A DNA stretch of 64,000 nt from Catenuloplanes atrovinosus (lineage in GTDB: Bacteria > Actinomycetota > Actinomycetes > Mycobacteriales > Micromonosporaceae), in NCBI RefSeq assembly GCF_031458235.1, contig NZ_JAVDYB010000001.1, positions 2,811,001 through 2,875,000 on the forward strand, read 5' to 3'. This document shows, in pieces, positions 7,698-17,447 of the stretch. Under the pieces are notes generated by a model, which saw nothing but the letters and a program-made list of their open reading frames with translations, ran no database searches and was not told where the DNA came from. Each line of letters begins with the position of its first letter. Within the stretch, counting starts at the first letter, position 1. A program made the translations under genes and the position numbers.

Positions 7698-9311
7698 ATG
7701 AGACTCCGACTGATACCCGCGGCAGCCGCGCTGGTCCTGCTGGCCGCGTGCGGTGCCGCACCGGCCCCGAGCGCGGCCGGCGAGCCGAGGAGCGGCGGCG
7801 ACCTGATCTGGGCCGTCGAGACCGAGCCGCTGACCCTCAACCCCCACCAGTACGCGCAGGCCAAGGCACGGCTGCTGGTGTGGAACTCGTTCGAGGCGCT
7901 GTTCACCCACGACGAGCGCGGCGACTACGTGCCCTGGCTGGCCACCGGGATCGAGAGCGACGGCCGCACCTACACCATCCGGCTGCGCACCGACGTGACG
8001 TTCCACGACGGGGAGCGGTTCGACGCGGCCGCGGTGAAGGCGAACTTCGACCTGCTGCTCTCCGACGGTTACAACCCGGCTTTGCGCGCGGTCCAGTTGC
8101 GCAACCTGACGAGCGTGGACGTGGTCGACCCGGCCACGGTCCGGCTCAACCTGAGCAGGCCGGACGTGCTGATCCGCGACTTCCTCGCCACGCCGCAGGC
8201 CGCGCAGGTCTCGCCGAGGTCGATCAAGAACGCGAAGAACCTCAAGGCCGGCGGTACGGACGTGGTCGGCACCGGCCCGTTCATCCTGGACTCCTACACG
8301 GCCGGTCAGCAGGTCGTCTACCGGCGGAACCCGGACTACCGCTGGGCCCCGGCCACCGCGGCGCACACCGGCCCGGCCTACCTGGACACCGTCACCTACC
8401 GCTTCCTCAAGGAATCGTCGGTCCGGGTCGGCGCGCTCACCTCCGGCCAGGTGCGGGTGGCCGAGGGCGTGCCGGCCACCGACGAGCCGCTGATCACCGC
8501 GAACCCCGGGCTGCGGCTGGACCGCAGCCTCAACTCCGGCTCCGCGTACACGTACTACCTGAACGTCGGCAACCCGCCGTTCGACGACGTGCGCGTGCGG
8601 CAGGCGTTCCGCGAGGCCGTGGACGTCGGCGCGGTGCTGGACTCGGTCTACCGGGGCACCGCCACCCGCGCGTGGAGCGTGGTCAGCCCGTCCTCCCGGT
8701 TCTACGACCGGACGCTGGAGGGCACCTACGGCGGCGATGCCGCGAAGGCGAACGCGCTGCTCGACGCCGCCGGCTGGACCGGCCGCGACGCCGAGGGATA
8801 CCGCACGAGGGACGGCCGCCGGCTCACGCTGCGCCTGGTGCAGAACGCGCCGTTCGTCCGCGACCGCCGCGACGTGCTGGCCCAGGCCGTGCAGGCCGCG
8901 GTCAAGCAGTCCGCCGGCATCCACCTCGACGTGCGGCTCGTCGACCAGGGCACCGCGACCGAGGCGCTGGACACCGGCCAGTATGAGGTGTTCGACAACT
9001 CCCGCGCCGACACCGACGCCGGCGCCGCGCTCAACCTGCTGCTGCACTCGCAGGGCGCGATCAGCCGCACCCACCTCGACAGCCCGGAACTGGACGCGCT
9101 GCTGGACCGCGCCCAGGCCACCCCGGACACCGCGGAGCGCCTGCGGATCTACCAGGAGGTCCAGCGGTACGTGGTCCGTGACCAGGCGGCCGCGCTGCCG
9201 CTCTACGCCCCGCAGGACCAGATCGCCGCGTCCACCACGGTCGGCGGCATCGGCTTCGAGCCCACCGCGGGCGTCCCGGCCAGCGCGTACGACGTCTGGA
9301 TCGGCGCGTGA
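7698..9311 (+). CDS. ABC transporter substrate-binding lipoprotein, peptide/nickel type (second copy)
   Basis: 537 residues with lipoprotein signal MRLRLIPAAAALVLLAAC (lipid-linked Cys18). Family-5 features: GGDLIWAVETEPLTLNPHQY, TIRLRTDVTFHDGERFDAAA, GTGPFILDSYTAGQQVVYRR, and PPFDDVRVRQAFREAV. It differs substantially from the lipoprotein at 2057 and is 41 residues longer, so the two transporters probably do not have identical ligands. ATG 7698 chosen because it gives the exact signal peptide and GGGA precedes it; an in-frame GTG at 7668 could be used on a leaderless transcript. First gene of operon 2. Confidence 0.9.
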   Translation: MRLRLIPAAAALVLLAACGAAPAPSAAGEPRSGGDLIWAVETEPLTLNPHQYAQAKARLLVWNSFEALFTHDERGDYVPWLATGIESDGRTYTIRLRTDVTFHDGERFDAAAVKANFDLLLSDGYNPALRAVQLRNLTSVDVVDPATVRLNLSRPDVLIRDFLATPQAAQVSPRSIKNAKNLKAGGTDVVGTGPFILDSYTAGQQVVYRRNPDYRWAPATAAHTGPAYLDTVTYRFLKESSVRVGALTSGQVRVAEGVPATDEPLITANPGLRLDRSLNSGSAYTYYLNVGNPPFDDVRVRQAFREAVDVGAVLDSVYRGTATRAWSVVSPSSRFYDRTLEGTYGGDAAKANALLDAAGWTGRDAEGYRTRDGRRLTLRLVQNAPFVRDRRDVLAQAVQAAVKQSAGIHLDVRLVDQGTATEALDTGQYEVFDNSRADTDAGAALNLLLHSQGAISRTHLDSPELDALLDRAQATPDTAERLRIYQEVQRYVVRDQAAALPLYAPQDQIAASTTVGGIGFEPTAGVPASAYDVWIGA

Positions 9312-10231
9312 CGGCCATGCTGCGCCGGCTCGGCGCCGGGCTGGTCGCGCTCTGGGCCGCCGCGACCGCCGCCTACCTCGCACTGCTCCTCGCGCCCGGC
9401 GACGTGGTCGACCGGATCATCGGGGACGGCGCGGACACCCCGGAGATCCGCGCGCAGATCGTCCGCGAGTGGCAGCTGGACCGCCCCGAGGCCGTGCGAT
9501 ACCTGGACTATCTGTGGCGGCTGCTGCACGGCGACCTCGGCACCTCCTACATCCTCCAGCGTCCGGTCGCGGACGTGCTCGGCGAGCAGATCCCGCCCAC
9601 GCTCCAGCTCGCGTTGCCGGCCGGCGCGCTCGGGGTGGCGCTGGCGGTGCTCGCGGCCGTGGCGAGCGCCGGCGACCGGCGGCCGTGGCTGCGCCGGGTC
9701 CTCTCCACGGCCGAACTGACCATCGTCTCCACGCCGTCGTTCCTGATCGGGATCGTGCTGCTCACCGCGTTCTCGTTCCGGCTCGGCCTGTTCCCGGTCG
9801 CCGGTGACGCCGGACCGGCCGCGCTGGTGCTGCCCGCGATCACGCTCGCGCTGCCGATCGCCGGGCTGCTCGGCCAGGTGCTGCGCGACGGCCTCGACCG
9901 GGCGCTCGCCGAGCCGTTCGTGGTCACCGCGCGCGCCCGGGGCCTGCGCGACCGGGCGGTGCTGGCCCGGCACGCGCTCCGGCACGCGCTGCTGCCCGCG
10001 ATCACGCTCGCCGGCTGGCAGTTCGGGCTGCTGCTCGGCAGCGCGGTGATCGTCGAGTCCGTGTTCGGCCGGCCGGGCGTCGGGCGCGTCACGCTCGACG
10101 CGGTGACCAGCAGCGACATGCCGGTCGTGCTCGCGGTGGTGATCCTCGCGGCCGCGGTGCACGTGGCGCTGAACACGCTGGCGGACCTCGCATACCTGAT
10201 CGTCGACCCGAGGCTGCGGAGGCCGGCATGA
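9308..10231 (+). CDS. ABC transporter permease, DppB type (transporter 2)
   Basis: 307 residues, GTG start overlapping the lipoprotein stop by 4 bases. First helix LGAGLVALWAAATAAYLALL, external loop with REWQLDRPEAVRYLDYLW, coupling loop FVVTARARGLRDRAVLARHA, and the end ESVFGRPGVGRVTLDAVTSS are typical of DppB. Six predicted membrane segments. The next gene starts 4 bases before this one ends. Confidence 0.9.
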   Translation: MTAMLRRLGAGLVALWAAATAAYLALLLAPGDVVDRIIGDGADTPEIRAQIVREWQLDRPEAVRYLDYLWRLLHGDLGTSYILQRPVADVLGEQIPPTLQLALPAGALGVALAVLAAVASAGDRRPWLRRVLSTAELTIVSTPSFLIGIVLLTAFSFRLGLFPVAGDAGPAALVLPAITLALPIAGLLGQVLRDGLDRALAEPFVVTARARGLRDRAVLARHALRHALLPAITLAGWQFGLLLGSAVIVESVFGRPGVGRVTLDAVTSSDMPVVLAVVILAAAVHVALNTLADLAYLIVDPRLRRPA

Positions 10232-11085
10232 CGATGGCACTCGACCGGCTCCGCACCGCACGCCCGGCCCCGCCGGCGCGCCGGATCAGCCCCGCGGTCG
10301 CGGCCGCCACCGCGTACCTGCTGCTCATCCTGATCGCGGTGGTGGCCCCGCGCGCACTCGGCGCCGGCGACCCGCTCGCCGCCGACCCGGCACACGCGCT
10401 GCTGCCGCCGGGCCCGGCGCACTGGTTCGGCACCGACCAGCTCGGCCGCGACGTCTTCGACCGGGTGGTGCACGGCGCGCGGCACTCGCTGACCATCGCG
10501 GTCGCCGCCATCGGCATCGCGGTCACCGGCGGCGTGCTGCTCGGCCTGCTCGCCGGGCTCACCCACCGCTGGGCGGACGAGGCGCTGACCCGCTCGTTCG
10601 ACGCGCTCGCCGCGTTCCCGATGCTGCTGCTCGCGCTGCTGTTCATCGCGCTGGCCGGCACCGGCACGCCCAGCCTCATGATCGCGATCGGCATCGCCAC
10701 GCTGCCGCACTACGCCCGCGTGGTGCGCGCGCAGACGCTCCAGGTCCGCCGCGCCGGGTACGTGGCCCAGGCCGTCGCGTTCGGCGCCGGGCGCACCCGG
10801 ATCGTGCTGCGCCACGTGCTGCCGAACGTGCTCGGCCCGGTCCCGGTGGTCGCGGTGATCGGCCTGGGCGAGGCCGTGCTGGCCGCGTCCGGGCTCGGTT
10901 TCCTCGGCATGGGACCGCAACCGCCGTCCCCGGAGTGGGGCGCGATGCTCGCCGAGGGCCGCAACTACCTGGCCGTGGCCTGGTGGACCGGCATCCTGCC
11001 GGGCGTCGCGGTCACGCTCACGGTCATCGCGCTGACCGTGACCGGCCGCCGCCTCCAGGCCCGCTTCGAGGGGCGGGACGCGTGA
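10228..11085 (+). CDS. ABC transporter permease, DppC type (transporter 2)
   Basis: 285 residues. AHWFGTDQLGRDVFDRVVHG is the DppC signature after the first helix; the coupling loop YVAQAVAFGAGRTRIVLRHV and GLGFLGMGPQPPSPEWGAM near the end confirm the family. ATGA overlap with the preceding permease and with the ATPase gene downstream shows tight translational coupling. Confidence 0.9.
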   Translation: MTMALDRLRTARPAPPARRISPAVAAATAYLLLILIAVVAPRALGAGDPLAADPAHALLPPGPAHWFGTDQLGRDVFDRVVHGARHSLTIAVAAIGIAVTGGVLLGLLAGLTHRWADEALTRSFDALAAFPMLLLALLFIALAGTGTPSLMIAIGIATLPHYARVVRAQTLQVRRAGYVAQAVAFGAGRTRIVLRHVLPNVLGPVPVVAVIGLGEAVLAASGLGFLGMGPQPPSPEWGAMLAEGRNYLAVAWWTGILPGVAVTLTVIALTVTGRRLQARFEGRDA

Positions 11086-12677
11086 CCGCCCCGATGCTCG
11101 CGGTCGAGGACCTGCACGTCACGTTCCGGACCGCGGGCGGCGCGGTGGAGGCCGTGCGTGGCGTCAGCTTCACGGTCGAGGAGGGCGAGCGGGTCGCGAT
11201 CGTGGGCGAGTCCGGCTCCGGCAAGAGCGTCACCGCGCGCACGCTCGTCGGTCTCGCCGGCCCGCGCGCCACCGTCCGGGCGCGCCGCCTCGACCTCGAC
11301 GGGCGGGACGCGCGCGCGTTCACCGAGCGGGACTGGCAGCGGGTCCGCGGCCGGACCGCCGGGCTGGTGCTCCAGGACGCGCTGGTCTCGCTGGACCCGC
11401 TGCGCCGGGTCGGCGACGAGGTCGGTGAGGTGCTGCGCGCCCACCGGATCATCCCCGGGCGGGTGGTCGGCGAACGGGTGGAGGAACTGCTCGCCGAGGT
11501 GCACGTGCCGGAACCGGCCCGCCGCGCCCGGCAGTACCCGCACCAGCTCTCCGGCGGGCTGCGCCAGCGCGCGCTGATCGCGTCCGCGATCGCGGGCCGG
11601 CCGCGGCTGCTGATCGCGGACGAGCCCACCACCGCGCTCGACGTCACGGTCCAGGCCGCGATCCTGCGCCTGCTCGCGGAGCGGCGCGACACGCTGCTGC
11701 TGATCAGCCACGACCTCGCGGTGGTCGCCGCGATCGCGGACCGGGTGCTGGTCATGCGGGACGGCCGGATCGTCGAATCCGGGCCGACCGCGGAGATCCT
11801 CGGCGCGCCCGCCCACGAGTACACCCGGCTGCTGCTCGACGCGATCCCGTCCGCGGCCTCCCGGGGCCGACGGCTGGCACCGCCCGGCGGGCCGCTGCCG
11901 GTTCCGCCGCCGGCCACCGGCACCGCGGTCGTCACCGTCAGGAACCTGGTCAAGCGGTACGCCGGCCGGCCCGCCGTCGACGACGTGTCGTTCGACCTCC
12001 ACGGCGGTGAGATCGTCGGGCTGGTCGGCGAGTCCGGCTCCGGGAAGACCACGGTCGCGCAGGTGCTCTTCGGCGCCGTCGCGCCCGACGCGGGCGTCAT
12101 CGAGTTCGGCGGGCGGCCGTGGTCCGGCGTGCCGGAACGCCGCCGGCGCGCGCACCGGCGGCGCATGCAGCTCATCTCGCAGGACCCGCTCGGCTCGTTC
12201 GACCCGCGCCATCCGGTCGGGCGGATCGTCGCGGAGGCGCTGCCCGGCCGTGGCGCGCGCCGGCGCGAGGTGATCGCGCTGCTGGAACGCGTCGGGCTGG
12301 GCGAGGAGCACCTCGACCGGTACCCCCGGCAGATGTCCGGCGGGCAGCGGCAGCGCGTGGCGATCGCCCGCGCGATCGCGCCCCGGCCCAGCCTGATCAT
12401 CTGCGACGAGCCGGTCTCCGCGCTCGACGTGTCCGTGCAGGCCCAGGTGCTCGACCTGCTCGCCGGACTACGGGCACAGGACGGCACCGCGTACCTGTTC
12501 ATCTCGCACGACCTGGGCGTCGTCCACCACCTCGCGGACCGCGTGCTGGTCATGCGCGACGGCCGCGTGGTCGAGTCCGGGCCGGTCGGCGACGTCTTCC
12601 ACCACCCGCGGCACGACTACACGAAGGCGCTGGTCGCGGCGCTGCCCACGCTCGTGACAGGAGGAACTCGCTCATGA
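11082..12677 (+). CDS. Fused double ABC ATPase (DppD-DppF type) of transporter 2
   Basis: 531 residues containing two complete nucleotide-binding domains. Domain 1 (about 5-255): Walker A GESGSGKS, signature LSGGLRQR, Walker B LLIADEPTTALD. Domain 2 (about 285-525): Walker A GESGSGKT, Q-loop SQDPLGSFDP, signature MSGGQRQR, Walker B LIICDEPVSALD. A Pro-rich linker (LAPPGGPLPVPPPATG) joins them. The protein alone can supply both ATPase sites for the two permeases upstream, in contrast to transporter 1, where the two domains are separate genes. GTG start overlaps the previous stop. Confidence 0.92.
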   Translation: MTAPMLAVEDLHVTFRTAGGAVEAVRGVSFTVEEGERVAIVGESGSGKSVTARTLVGLAGPRATVRARRLDLDGRDARAFTERDWQRVRGRTAGLVLQDALVSLDPLRRVGDEVGEVLRAHRIIPGRVVGERVEELLAEVHVPEPARRARQYPHQLSGGLRQRALIASAIAGRPRLLIADEPTTALDVTVQAAILRLLAERRDTLLLISHDLAVVAAIADRVLVMRDGRIVESGPTAEILGAPAHEYTRLLLDAIPSAASRGRRLAPPGGPLPVPPPATGTAVVTVRNLVKRYAGRPAVDDVSFDLHGGEIVGLVGESGSGKTTVAQVLFGAVAPDAGVIEFGGRPWSGVPERRRRAHRRRMQLISQDPLGSFDPRHPVGRIVAEALPGRGARRREVIALLERVGLGEEHLDRYPRQMSGGQRQRVAIARAIAPRPSLIICDEPVSALDVSVQAQVLDLLAGLRAQDGTAYLFISHDLGVVHHLADRVLVMRDGRVVESGPVGDVFHHPRHDYTKALVAALPTLVTGGTRS

Positions 12678-13861
12678 CGCACCTGCATCTGGCGGCCGCG
12701 CTGGACGGCGCGGGGTGGCATCCGGCCGCCTGGCGCCTGCACACCCCGGCGCTGTTCACGGCGGGCTGGTGGACCGGGCTGGTCGCGGAGGCCGAGCGCG
12801 GGCTGCTCGACTTCGTCACCATCGAGGACTCGCTGGCCCTGCGGTCCGAGCCGCCCGGCGTCGCGGCCGACCGGGCCGGCCGGGTGCGCGGGCGGCTGGA
12901 CGCCGCGCTGATCGCGGCCCGGGTGGCGCCGACGACCACGCGTATCGGCATCGTGCCGACCATCACCACCACGCACACCGAGCCGTTCCACATCGCCAGC
13001 GCCGTCGCCACGCTCGACTACGTCAGCACCGGCCGGGCCGGGTGGCGCGCGCAGGTCTCCGGGCTGGCGGCCGAGGCCCGCCACATCGGGCGGCGGGAGG
13101 TGCCGGTGCTGGACCCGGCGCTGCCGCCGGACCGGATCGCGGAGGTCCTCCGGCCGCTGTTCGACGAGGCCGCGGACGTGATCGAGGTGGTGCGGCGGCT
13201 CTGGGACAGCTGGGAGGACGACGCGATCATCCGGGACGTCGCCACCGGGCGGTTCGTGGACAACCGGAAGCTGCACTACGTCGACTTCGCCGGCGAGTTC
13301 TTCAGCGTCAAGGGGCCGTCGATCGTGCCCCGGCCGCCGCAGGGACAGCCGCTGGTGACCGTGCTCGGGCACGCGACCGTCCCCTACCGGCTGGGCGTGC
13401 GCGGCGCGGACGTGCTCTACGTGACGCCGGGCTCGGCGGCGGGCGCCCGGTCCGTCGTGGCCGAGGTTCGCCGGCTGGAGCGGGCCGAGCGCCGCGCCGG
13501 CGTACCGGTGAAGGTGTTCGGTGATCTGGTGGTCTTCCTGGATCCGGAGCCGGGTGCGGCGGCGCGCCGGAGACGACGGCTCGACGAACTGGACGGCGCC
13601 GAGCCGGCCTCCGACGCGTTCGTCTTCGCCGGTACGCCCGGGGAACTGGCGGACCTGCTGGCGGAGTGGCACGCGGCCGGGCTGGACGGGTTCCGGCTGC
13701 GGCCCGGCGTGCTGCCGGACGACCTCGTCGTCATCGCCCGGGAGCTGACCGCGCAGTTGCGCGCCCGCGGCCTGTTCCGGCACGAGTACCCCGGGACCAC
13801 GCTGCGCGCGACGCTCGGCCTGGAACGCCCGGCCAGCCGATACGCGGGGAGCCGGGCATGA
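12674..13861 (+). CDS. LLM-class FMN-dependent monooxygenase
   Basis: 395 residues beginning MTHLHLAAALDGAGWHPAAW. The luciferase-like barrel is shown by VAEAERGLLDFVTIEDSLAL, APTTTRIGIVPTITTTHTEP, LDYVSTGRAGWRAQVSG and PRPPQGQPLVTVLGHATVPY. Related to the NtaA/SnaA branch but shorter than the 714 and 13858 proteins. A good ribosome site (AGGAGGAACT) precedes the ATG, which overlaps the ATPase stop. Needs FMNH2 from a reductase not encoded here. Substrate unknown. Confidence 0.85.
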   Translation: MTHLHLAAALDGAGWHPAAWRLHTPALFTAGWWTGLVAEAERGLLDFVTIEDSLALRSEPPGVAADRAGRVRGRLDAALIAARVAPTTTRIGIVPTITTTHTEPFHIASAVATLDYVSTGRAGWRAQVSGLAAEARHIGRREVPVLDPALPPDRIAEVLRPLFDEAADVIEVVRRLWDSWEDDAIIRDVATGRFVDNRKLHYVDFAGEFFSVKGPSIVPRPPQGQPLVTVLGHATVPYRLGVRGADVLYVTPGSAAGARSVVAEVRRLERAERRAGVPVKVFGDLVVFLDPEPGAAARRRRRLDELDGAEPASDAFVFAGTPGELADLLAEWHAAGLDGFRLRPGVLPDDLVVIARELTAQLRARGLFRHEYPGTTLRATLGLERPASRYAGSRA

Positions 13862-15228
13862 CCAGGCAGATCATTCTCGCCGCGCACTTCCCGGGCGTGA
13901 ACAACACGACCGTGTGGACCGATCCGGCGGCCGGCTCGCAGATCGAGTTCTCCTCCTTCGCCCACCTGGCGCGTACCGCGGAGCGCGGCCTGTTCGACTT
14001 CCTGTTCCTGGCGGAGGGGTTGCGGCTGCGCGAGCAGCGCGGCGAGATCTACGACCTGGACGTGGTGGGACGGCCGGACACGCTGACCGTGCTGGCCGCG
14101 ATCGCGGCGGTGACCGAGCGGCTCGGGCTGGCCGGCACGCTCAACGCCACGTTCCACGAGCCGTACGAGCTGGCGCGCCAGCTCGCCACGCTCGACCACC
14201 TCTCCGGCGGGCGGGCCGCGTGGAACGTGGTGACCACGCCGAACGCGTTCACCGGCGAGAACTTCCGGCGCGGCGGGTTCCTGTCCTACGAGGACCGGTA
14301 CGTGCGCGCGGCGGAGTTCATCGCGGCGTCCCGCGTGCTCTGGGACTCGTGGGCCGAGGACGAGGTGGTCGCGGCCGGGGACACCTTCACGCGTACCGCC
14401 TCGCCCGGCGCGTTCGAGTTCCACGGCACACAGTTCGACATCGCCGGCAACTTCACGGTGCCGCGCAGCCCGCAACGTCATCCGGTGATCATCCAGGCCG
14501 GGGACTCCGCGGCCGGGCGCGACTTCGCGGCCGCGTCCGCCGACGCGATCTTCTCGCGGCACGGCACGCTGGAGGCCGGGCAGGCGTTCTACGCGGACGT
14601 GAAGGGCCGGCTGGCCCGCTACGGGCGCGAGCCGGACTCGCTGAAGATCCTGCCGGCCGTGACCTTCGTGCTCGGCGACACGGACGCGGAGGCGCAGGAG
14701 CGGGCACACCACATCCGGCGCCAGCAGGTCACCCCGCAGACCGCGATCCGGCTGCTGGAACAGGTGTGGAACCGGGACCTGTCCGCGCTCGACCCGGAGG
14801 GGCCGCTGCCGCCGTTCGACCCGGACGTCTCCGCGGACCCGATCATCCAGGGCCGGACCCGGTTGCACGACGACCCGATCGCCACCGCGCGTCACTGGCG
14901 CGAGCTGGCGGCGTCGAAGAACCTCGGCATCCGCGACCTGATCATCGAGGTGACCGGCCGGCAGTCGTTCATCGGCACGCCGGCCGCGGTCGCGGAGTCG
15001 ATGACCTCGTTCGTGCGGCGCGACGCGGCCGACGGGTTCATCCTGGTGCCGCACCTGACGCCGGCCGGGCTGGACGACTTCGTCGACCTGGTGGTGCCGC
15101 TGCTCCAGGAGCGCGGCGTGTTCCGCTCCGCCTACCCGGAGGCCGGCTCCACGCTGCGATCACTGCTCGGCCTGCCCCCGGTGTCACCGTCCTCCGTGGC
15201 CGCGTTCCGGCGGGGTGAGGCGGCGTGA
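13858..15228 (+). CDS. NtaA/DmoA-type FMN-dependent monooxygenase
   Basis: 456 residues beginning MTRQIILAAHFPGVNNTTVW. Strong NtaA/SnaA/SoxA family features: FAHLARTAERGLFDFLFLAE, VTERLGLAGTLNATFHEPYE, SGGRAAWNVVTTPNAFTGEN, FRRGGFLSYEDRYVRAAEF, and IIQAGDSAAGRDFAAASADA. Length matches the family. ATG overlaps the previous stop. Members of this branch cleave C-S or C-N bonds with FMNH2 and O2 (DszA, DmoA, NtaA); the exact substrate is not readable. Confidence 0.88.
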   Translation: MTRQIILAAHFPGVNNTTVWTDPAAGSQIEFSSFAHLARTAERGLFDFLFLAEGLRLREQRGEIYDLDVVGRPDTLTVLAAIAAVTERLGLAGTLNATFHEPYELARQLATLDHLSGGRAAWNVVTTPNAFTGENFRRGGFLSYEDRYVRAAEFIAASRVLWDSWAEDEVVAAGDTFTRTASPGAFEFHGTQFDIAGNFTVPRSPQRHPVIIQAGDSAAGRDFAAASADAIFSRHGTLEAGQAFYADVKGRLARYGREPDSLKILPAVTFVLGDTDAEAQERAHHIRRQQVTPQTAIRLLEQVWNRDLSALDPEGPLPPFDPDVSADPIIQGRTRLHDDPIATARHWRELAASKNLGIRDLIIEVTGRQSFIGTPAAVAESMTSFVRRDAADGFILVPHLTPAGLDDFVDLVVPLLQERGVFRSAYPEAGSTLRSLLGLPPVSPSSVAAFRRGEAA

Positions 15229-16277
15229 AATTCCTGCTGATCACGCTCATCACCCAGCTGCCGGACCCGCTCACCGGGGTGCGGCCGACGGCCACCGAGC
15301 GCTTCCGGGACGTCATCGACACCGCGGTCCTCGCGGAGGAACTGGGCTTCGACGGTTACGGCGTGGGCGAGCGGCACGAGCGCCCGTTCATCTCCTCGTC
15401 CCCGCCGGTCGTGCTCAGCCACGTCGCCGCCCGCACATCCCGGATCCGCCTCTTCACGGCCGTCACCACGCTGGCGCTGCTCGACCCGGTGCGCGCGTTC
15501 GAGGACTACTCCACGCTGGACCACCTCTCCGGCGGGCGCCTCGAACTGATCATCGGTAAGGGCAACGGCGCGGCGCAGCGCACGCTCTACCACGTCACGC
15601 CGGAGGACCAGTGGGACCGCAACCGGGAGGCGTACGAGCTGTTCCGGCAGCTCTGGCGCTCCGATCGGGTGACGTGGTCCGGGCGGTACCGGCCACCGCT
15701 GGTGGACGCGGAGACCTGGCCCCGGCCGCTGCAGCAGCCGATCCGGGTGTGGCACGGCAGCGCCACCAGCCGCGAGTCGGTGGACCTGGCCGCGAGGTAC
15801 GGCGACCCGCTGTTCTCCGCCAACGTCAGCAACCCGATCGAGCCGTACGCCGAGCTGATCGACCACTACCGCGAGCGGTGGGCGCACTACGGGCACGACC
15901 CGGCGGACGCACTGGTCGGCGCCGGGACCGCGGGCTACTACGCGGCCCGCACCTCGCAGGAGGCGATCAAGACCTGGCAGCCGATCTTCGAGGCGCGGCA
16001 GGAGGCGTTCCGGCGGATCGGCGTGGAACCGGTCTTCACCTCGGTCGAGGACGCGGTCGAGCGCAGCTCCGCGCTGGTCGGAAGCCCGCAGCAGATCATC
16101 GAGAAGGTCCAGCGGTACCACGAGCGGTTCGGCCACGAGGTCATCCACCTGCACGCGGACCGCGACGGACTGACCGCCGAGCAGCATCGGGAGACGCTCG
16201 CGCTGTTCCAGAGCGACATCGCGCCCGCGCTGCGTTCCCTCATCCCCAGCCGGCCGTTCCCCGGGAGTCCGTCATGA
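15225..16277 (+). CDS. LLM-class flavin-dependent oxidoreductase
   Basis: 350 residues from a GTG start: [19 protein letters not shown]. Bacterial luciferase-like features: [60 protein letters not shown] and [19 protein letters not shown] near the C-terminus. This is the luciferase alkanal-type group rather than the NtaA branch. Translationally coupled on both sides. Third different LLM subtype in the operon, so it may act on a product of the other enzymes. Confidence 0.85.
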   Translation: MKFLLITLITQLPDPLTGVRPTATERFRDVIDTAVLAEELGFDGYGVGERHERPFISSSPPVVLSHVAARTSRIRLFTAVTTLALLDPVRAFEDYSTLDHLSGGRLELIIGKGNGAAQRTLYHVTPEDQWDRNREAYELFRQLWRSDRVTWSGRYRPPLVDAETWPRPLQQPIRVWHGSATSRESVDLAARYGDPLFSANVSNPIEPYAELIDHYRERWAHYGHDPADALVGAGTAGYYAARTSQEAIKTWQPIFEARQEAFRRIGVEPVFTSVEDAVERSSALVGSPQQIIEKVQRYHERFGHEVIHLHADRDGLTAEQHRETLALFQSDIAPALRSLIPSRPFPGSPS

Positions 16278-17389
16278 CCACGCCGCTGTCCGTGCTGGAC
16301 CTCTCGCCCGTACCGTCCGGATCGGGGGTGGCCGACGCGCTGCGGAACACGCTGGACCTGGCCCGGCACGTCGAGGAGTTCGGCTACCACCGCTACTGGC
16401 TGGCCGAGCACCACTTCGCGCCGGGCGTGGCGAGCTCCGCGACGGCCGTGCTGATCGGCGCGGTCGCGGGCGCCACCCGGCGCATCCGGGTGGGCTCCGG
16501 CGCGGTGCAGGTCGGGCACCAGACCGCGCTGTCCGTGGCCGAGGCGTTCGGCACGCTCGACGCCCTGTACCCGGGCCGGATCGACCTCGGCCTCGGGCGC
16601 TCCGGCCAGCGGCGCACCGAGGCCTCGGCCGGCGAGCGGCCGTCGCCGCCGGCGCGGGTGGTGGACGGGCTGCTCATCCCGCGCGCCTTCTCCTTCGGCC
16701 GGATCTTCGCGAGCCCGAGATTCCGCGTGTACGGACGGCTGCTGCACCAGCCCGGCGCCGAGCCACCGGACTTCGCGGACCAGGTGGACGAGCTGTTCGC
16801 GCTGCTGCGCGGCGCGTACGTCTCGGCCGACGGGATCGACGCGCACGCGGTGCCCGGCGAGGGCGCGGACCTCCAGGTGTGGATCCTCGGCAGCAGCGCC
16901 GGCCAGAGCGCCCGGGTGGCGGGCGCGCTCGGCCTGCCGTTCGGGGCGAACTACCACGTCAGCCCCGCGACCGTGCTGGAGGCGGTGTCCGCCTACCGGG
17001 ACGCGTTCCGGCCCGGTGTCCTCGACCGGCCGTACGTCTCGGTGTCCGCGGACGTGGTGGTCGCGCCGACCGACGAGGAGGCGCGGGAACTCGCGTCCCC
17101 GTACGGGCTGTGGGTGCGCGGCATCCGGTCCGGCGCCGGCGCGATCCCGTTCCCCACTCCGGCCGAGGCGGCCGCGCACGTCTGGGCCGACGAGGACCGC
17201 GACCTGGTCGCGGACCGGCTGGACACGCAGTTCACCGGCGCACCGGAGACGGTCGCGGCCCGCCTGCGGGTGCTGCGCGACGCCACCGGCGCGGACGAAT
17301 TGCTGATCACCACCATCACGCACGGCCACGCGGACCGGGTGCGCTCGTACGAGTTGCTCGCCAAGGAGTGGGCCGCGCACCCGGGTTAG
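16274..17389 (+). CDS. LLM-class flavin-dependent oxidoreductase, LuxA-like/YhbW group
   Basis: 371 residues, [60 protein letters not shown], and [20 protein letters not shown] are diagnostic of the MsnO8/YhbW group. About 60 extra residues after the LGRSG loop (KRR-free, Arg/Pro-rich, about 115-175) are longer than in short members. Final gene of operon 2; after its stop the only notable sequence before the next gene is a 12-bp palindrome CCGGGTACCCGG (17403-17414). Confidence 0.85.
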   Translation: MTTPLSVLDLSPVPSGSGVADALRNTLDLARHVEEFGYHRYWLAEHHFAPGVASSATAVLIGAVAGATRRIRVGSGAVQVGHQTALSVAEAFGTLDALYPGRIDLGLGRSGQRRTEASAGERPSPPARVVDGLLIPRAFSFGRIFASPRFRVYGRLLHQPGAEPPDFADQVDELFALLRGAYVSADGIDAHAVPGEGADLQVWILGSSAGQSARVAGALGLPFGANYHVSPATVLEAVSAYRDAFRPGVLDRPYVSVSADVVVAPTDEEARELASPYGLWVRGIRSGAGAIPFPTPAEAAAHVWADEDRDLVADRLDTQFTGAPETVAARLRVLRDATGADELLITTITHGHADRVRSYELLAKEWAAHPG

Positions 17390-17447
17390 GCATTTCCCCC
17401 GGCCGGGTACCCGGAACGCAGCGACGGACGTCACTGGAGGGTGCCGG

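Noticed and set aside
7675-7701. Eight-codon ORF ATG 7675 to TGA 7699-7701 as a second leader peptide
   Set aside because: It reads MSRTGASP with no Cys and none of the leader-peptide pattern; overlap with the lipoprotein start is probably chance.
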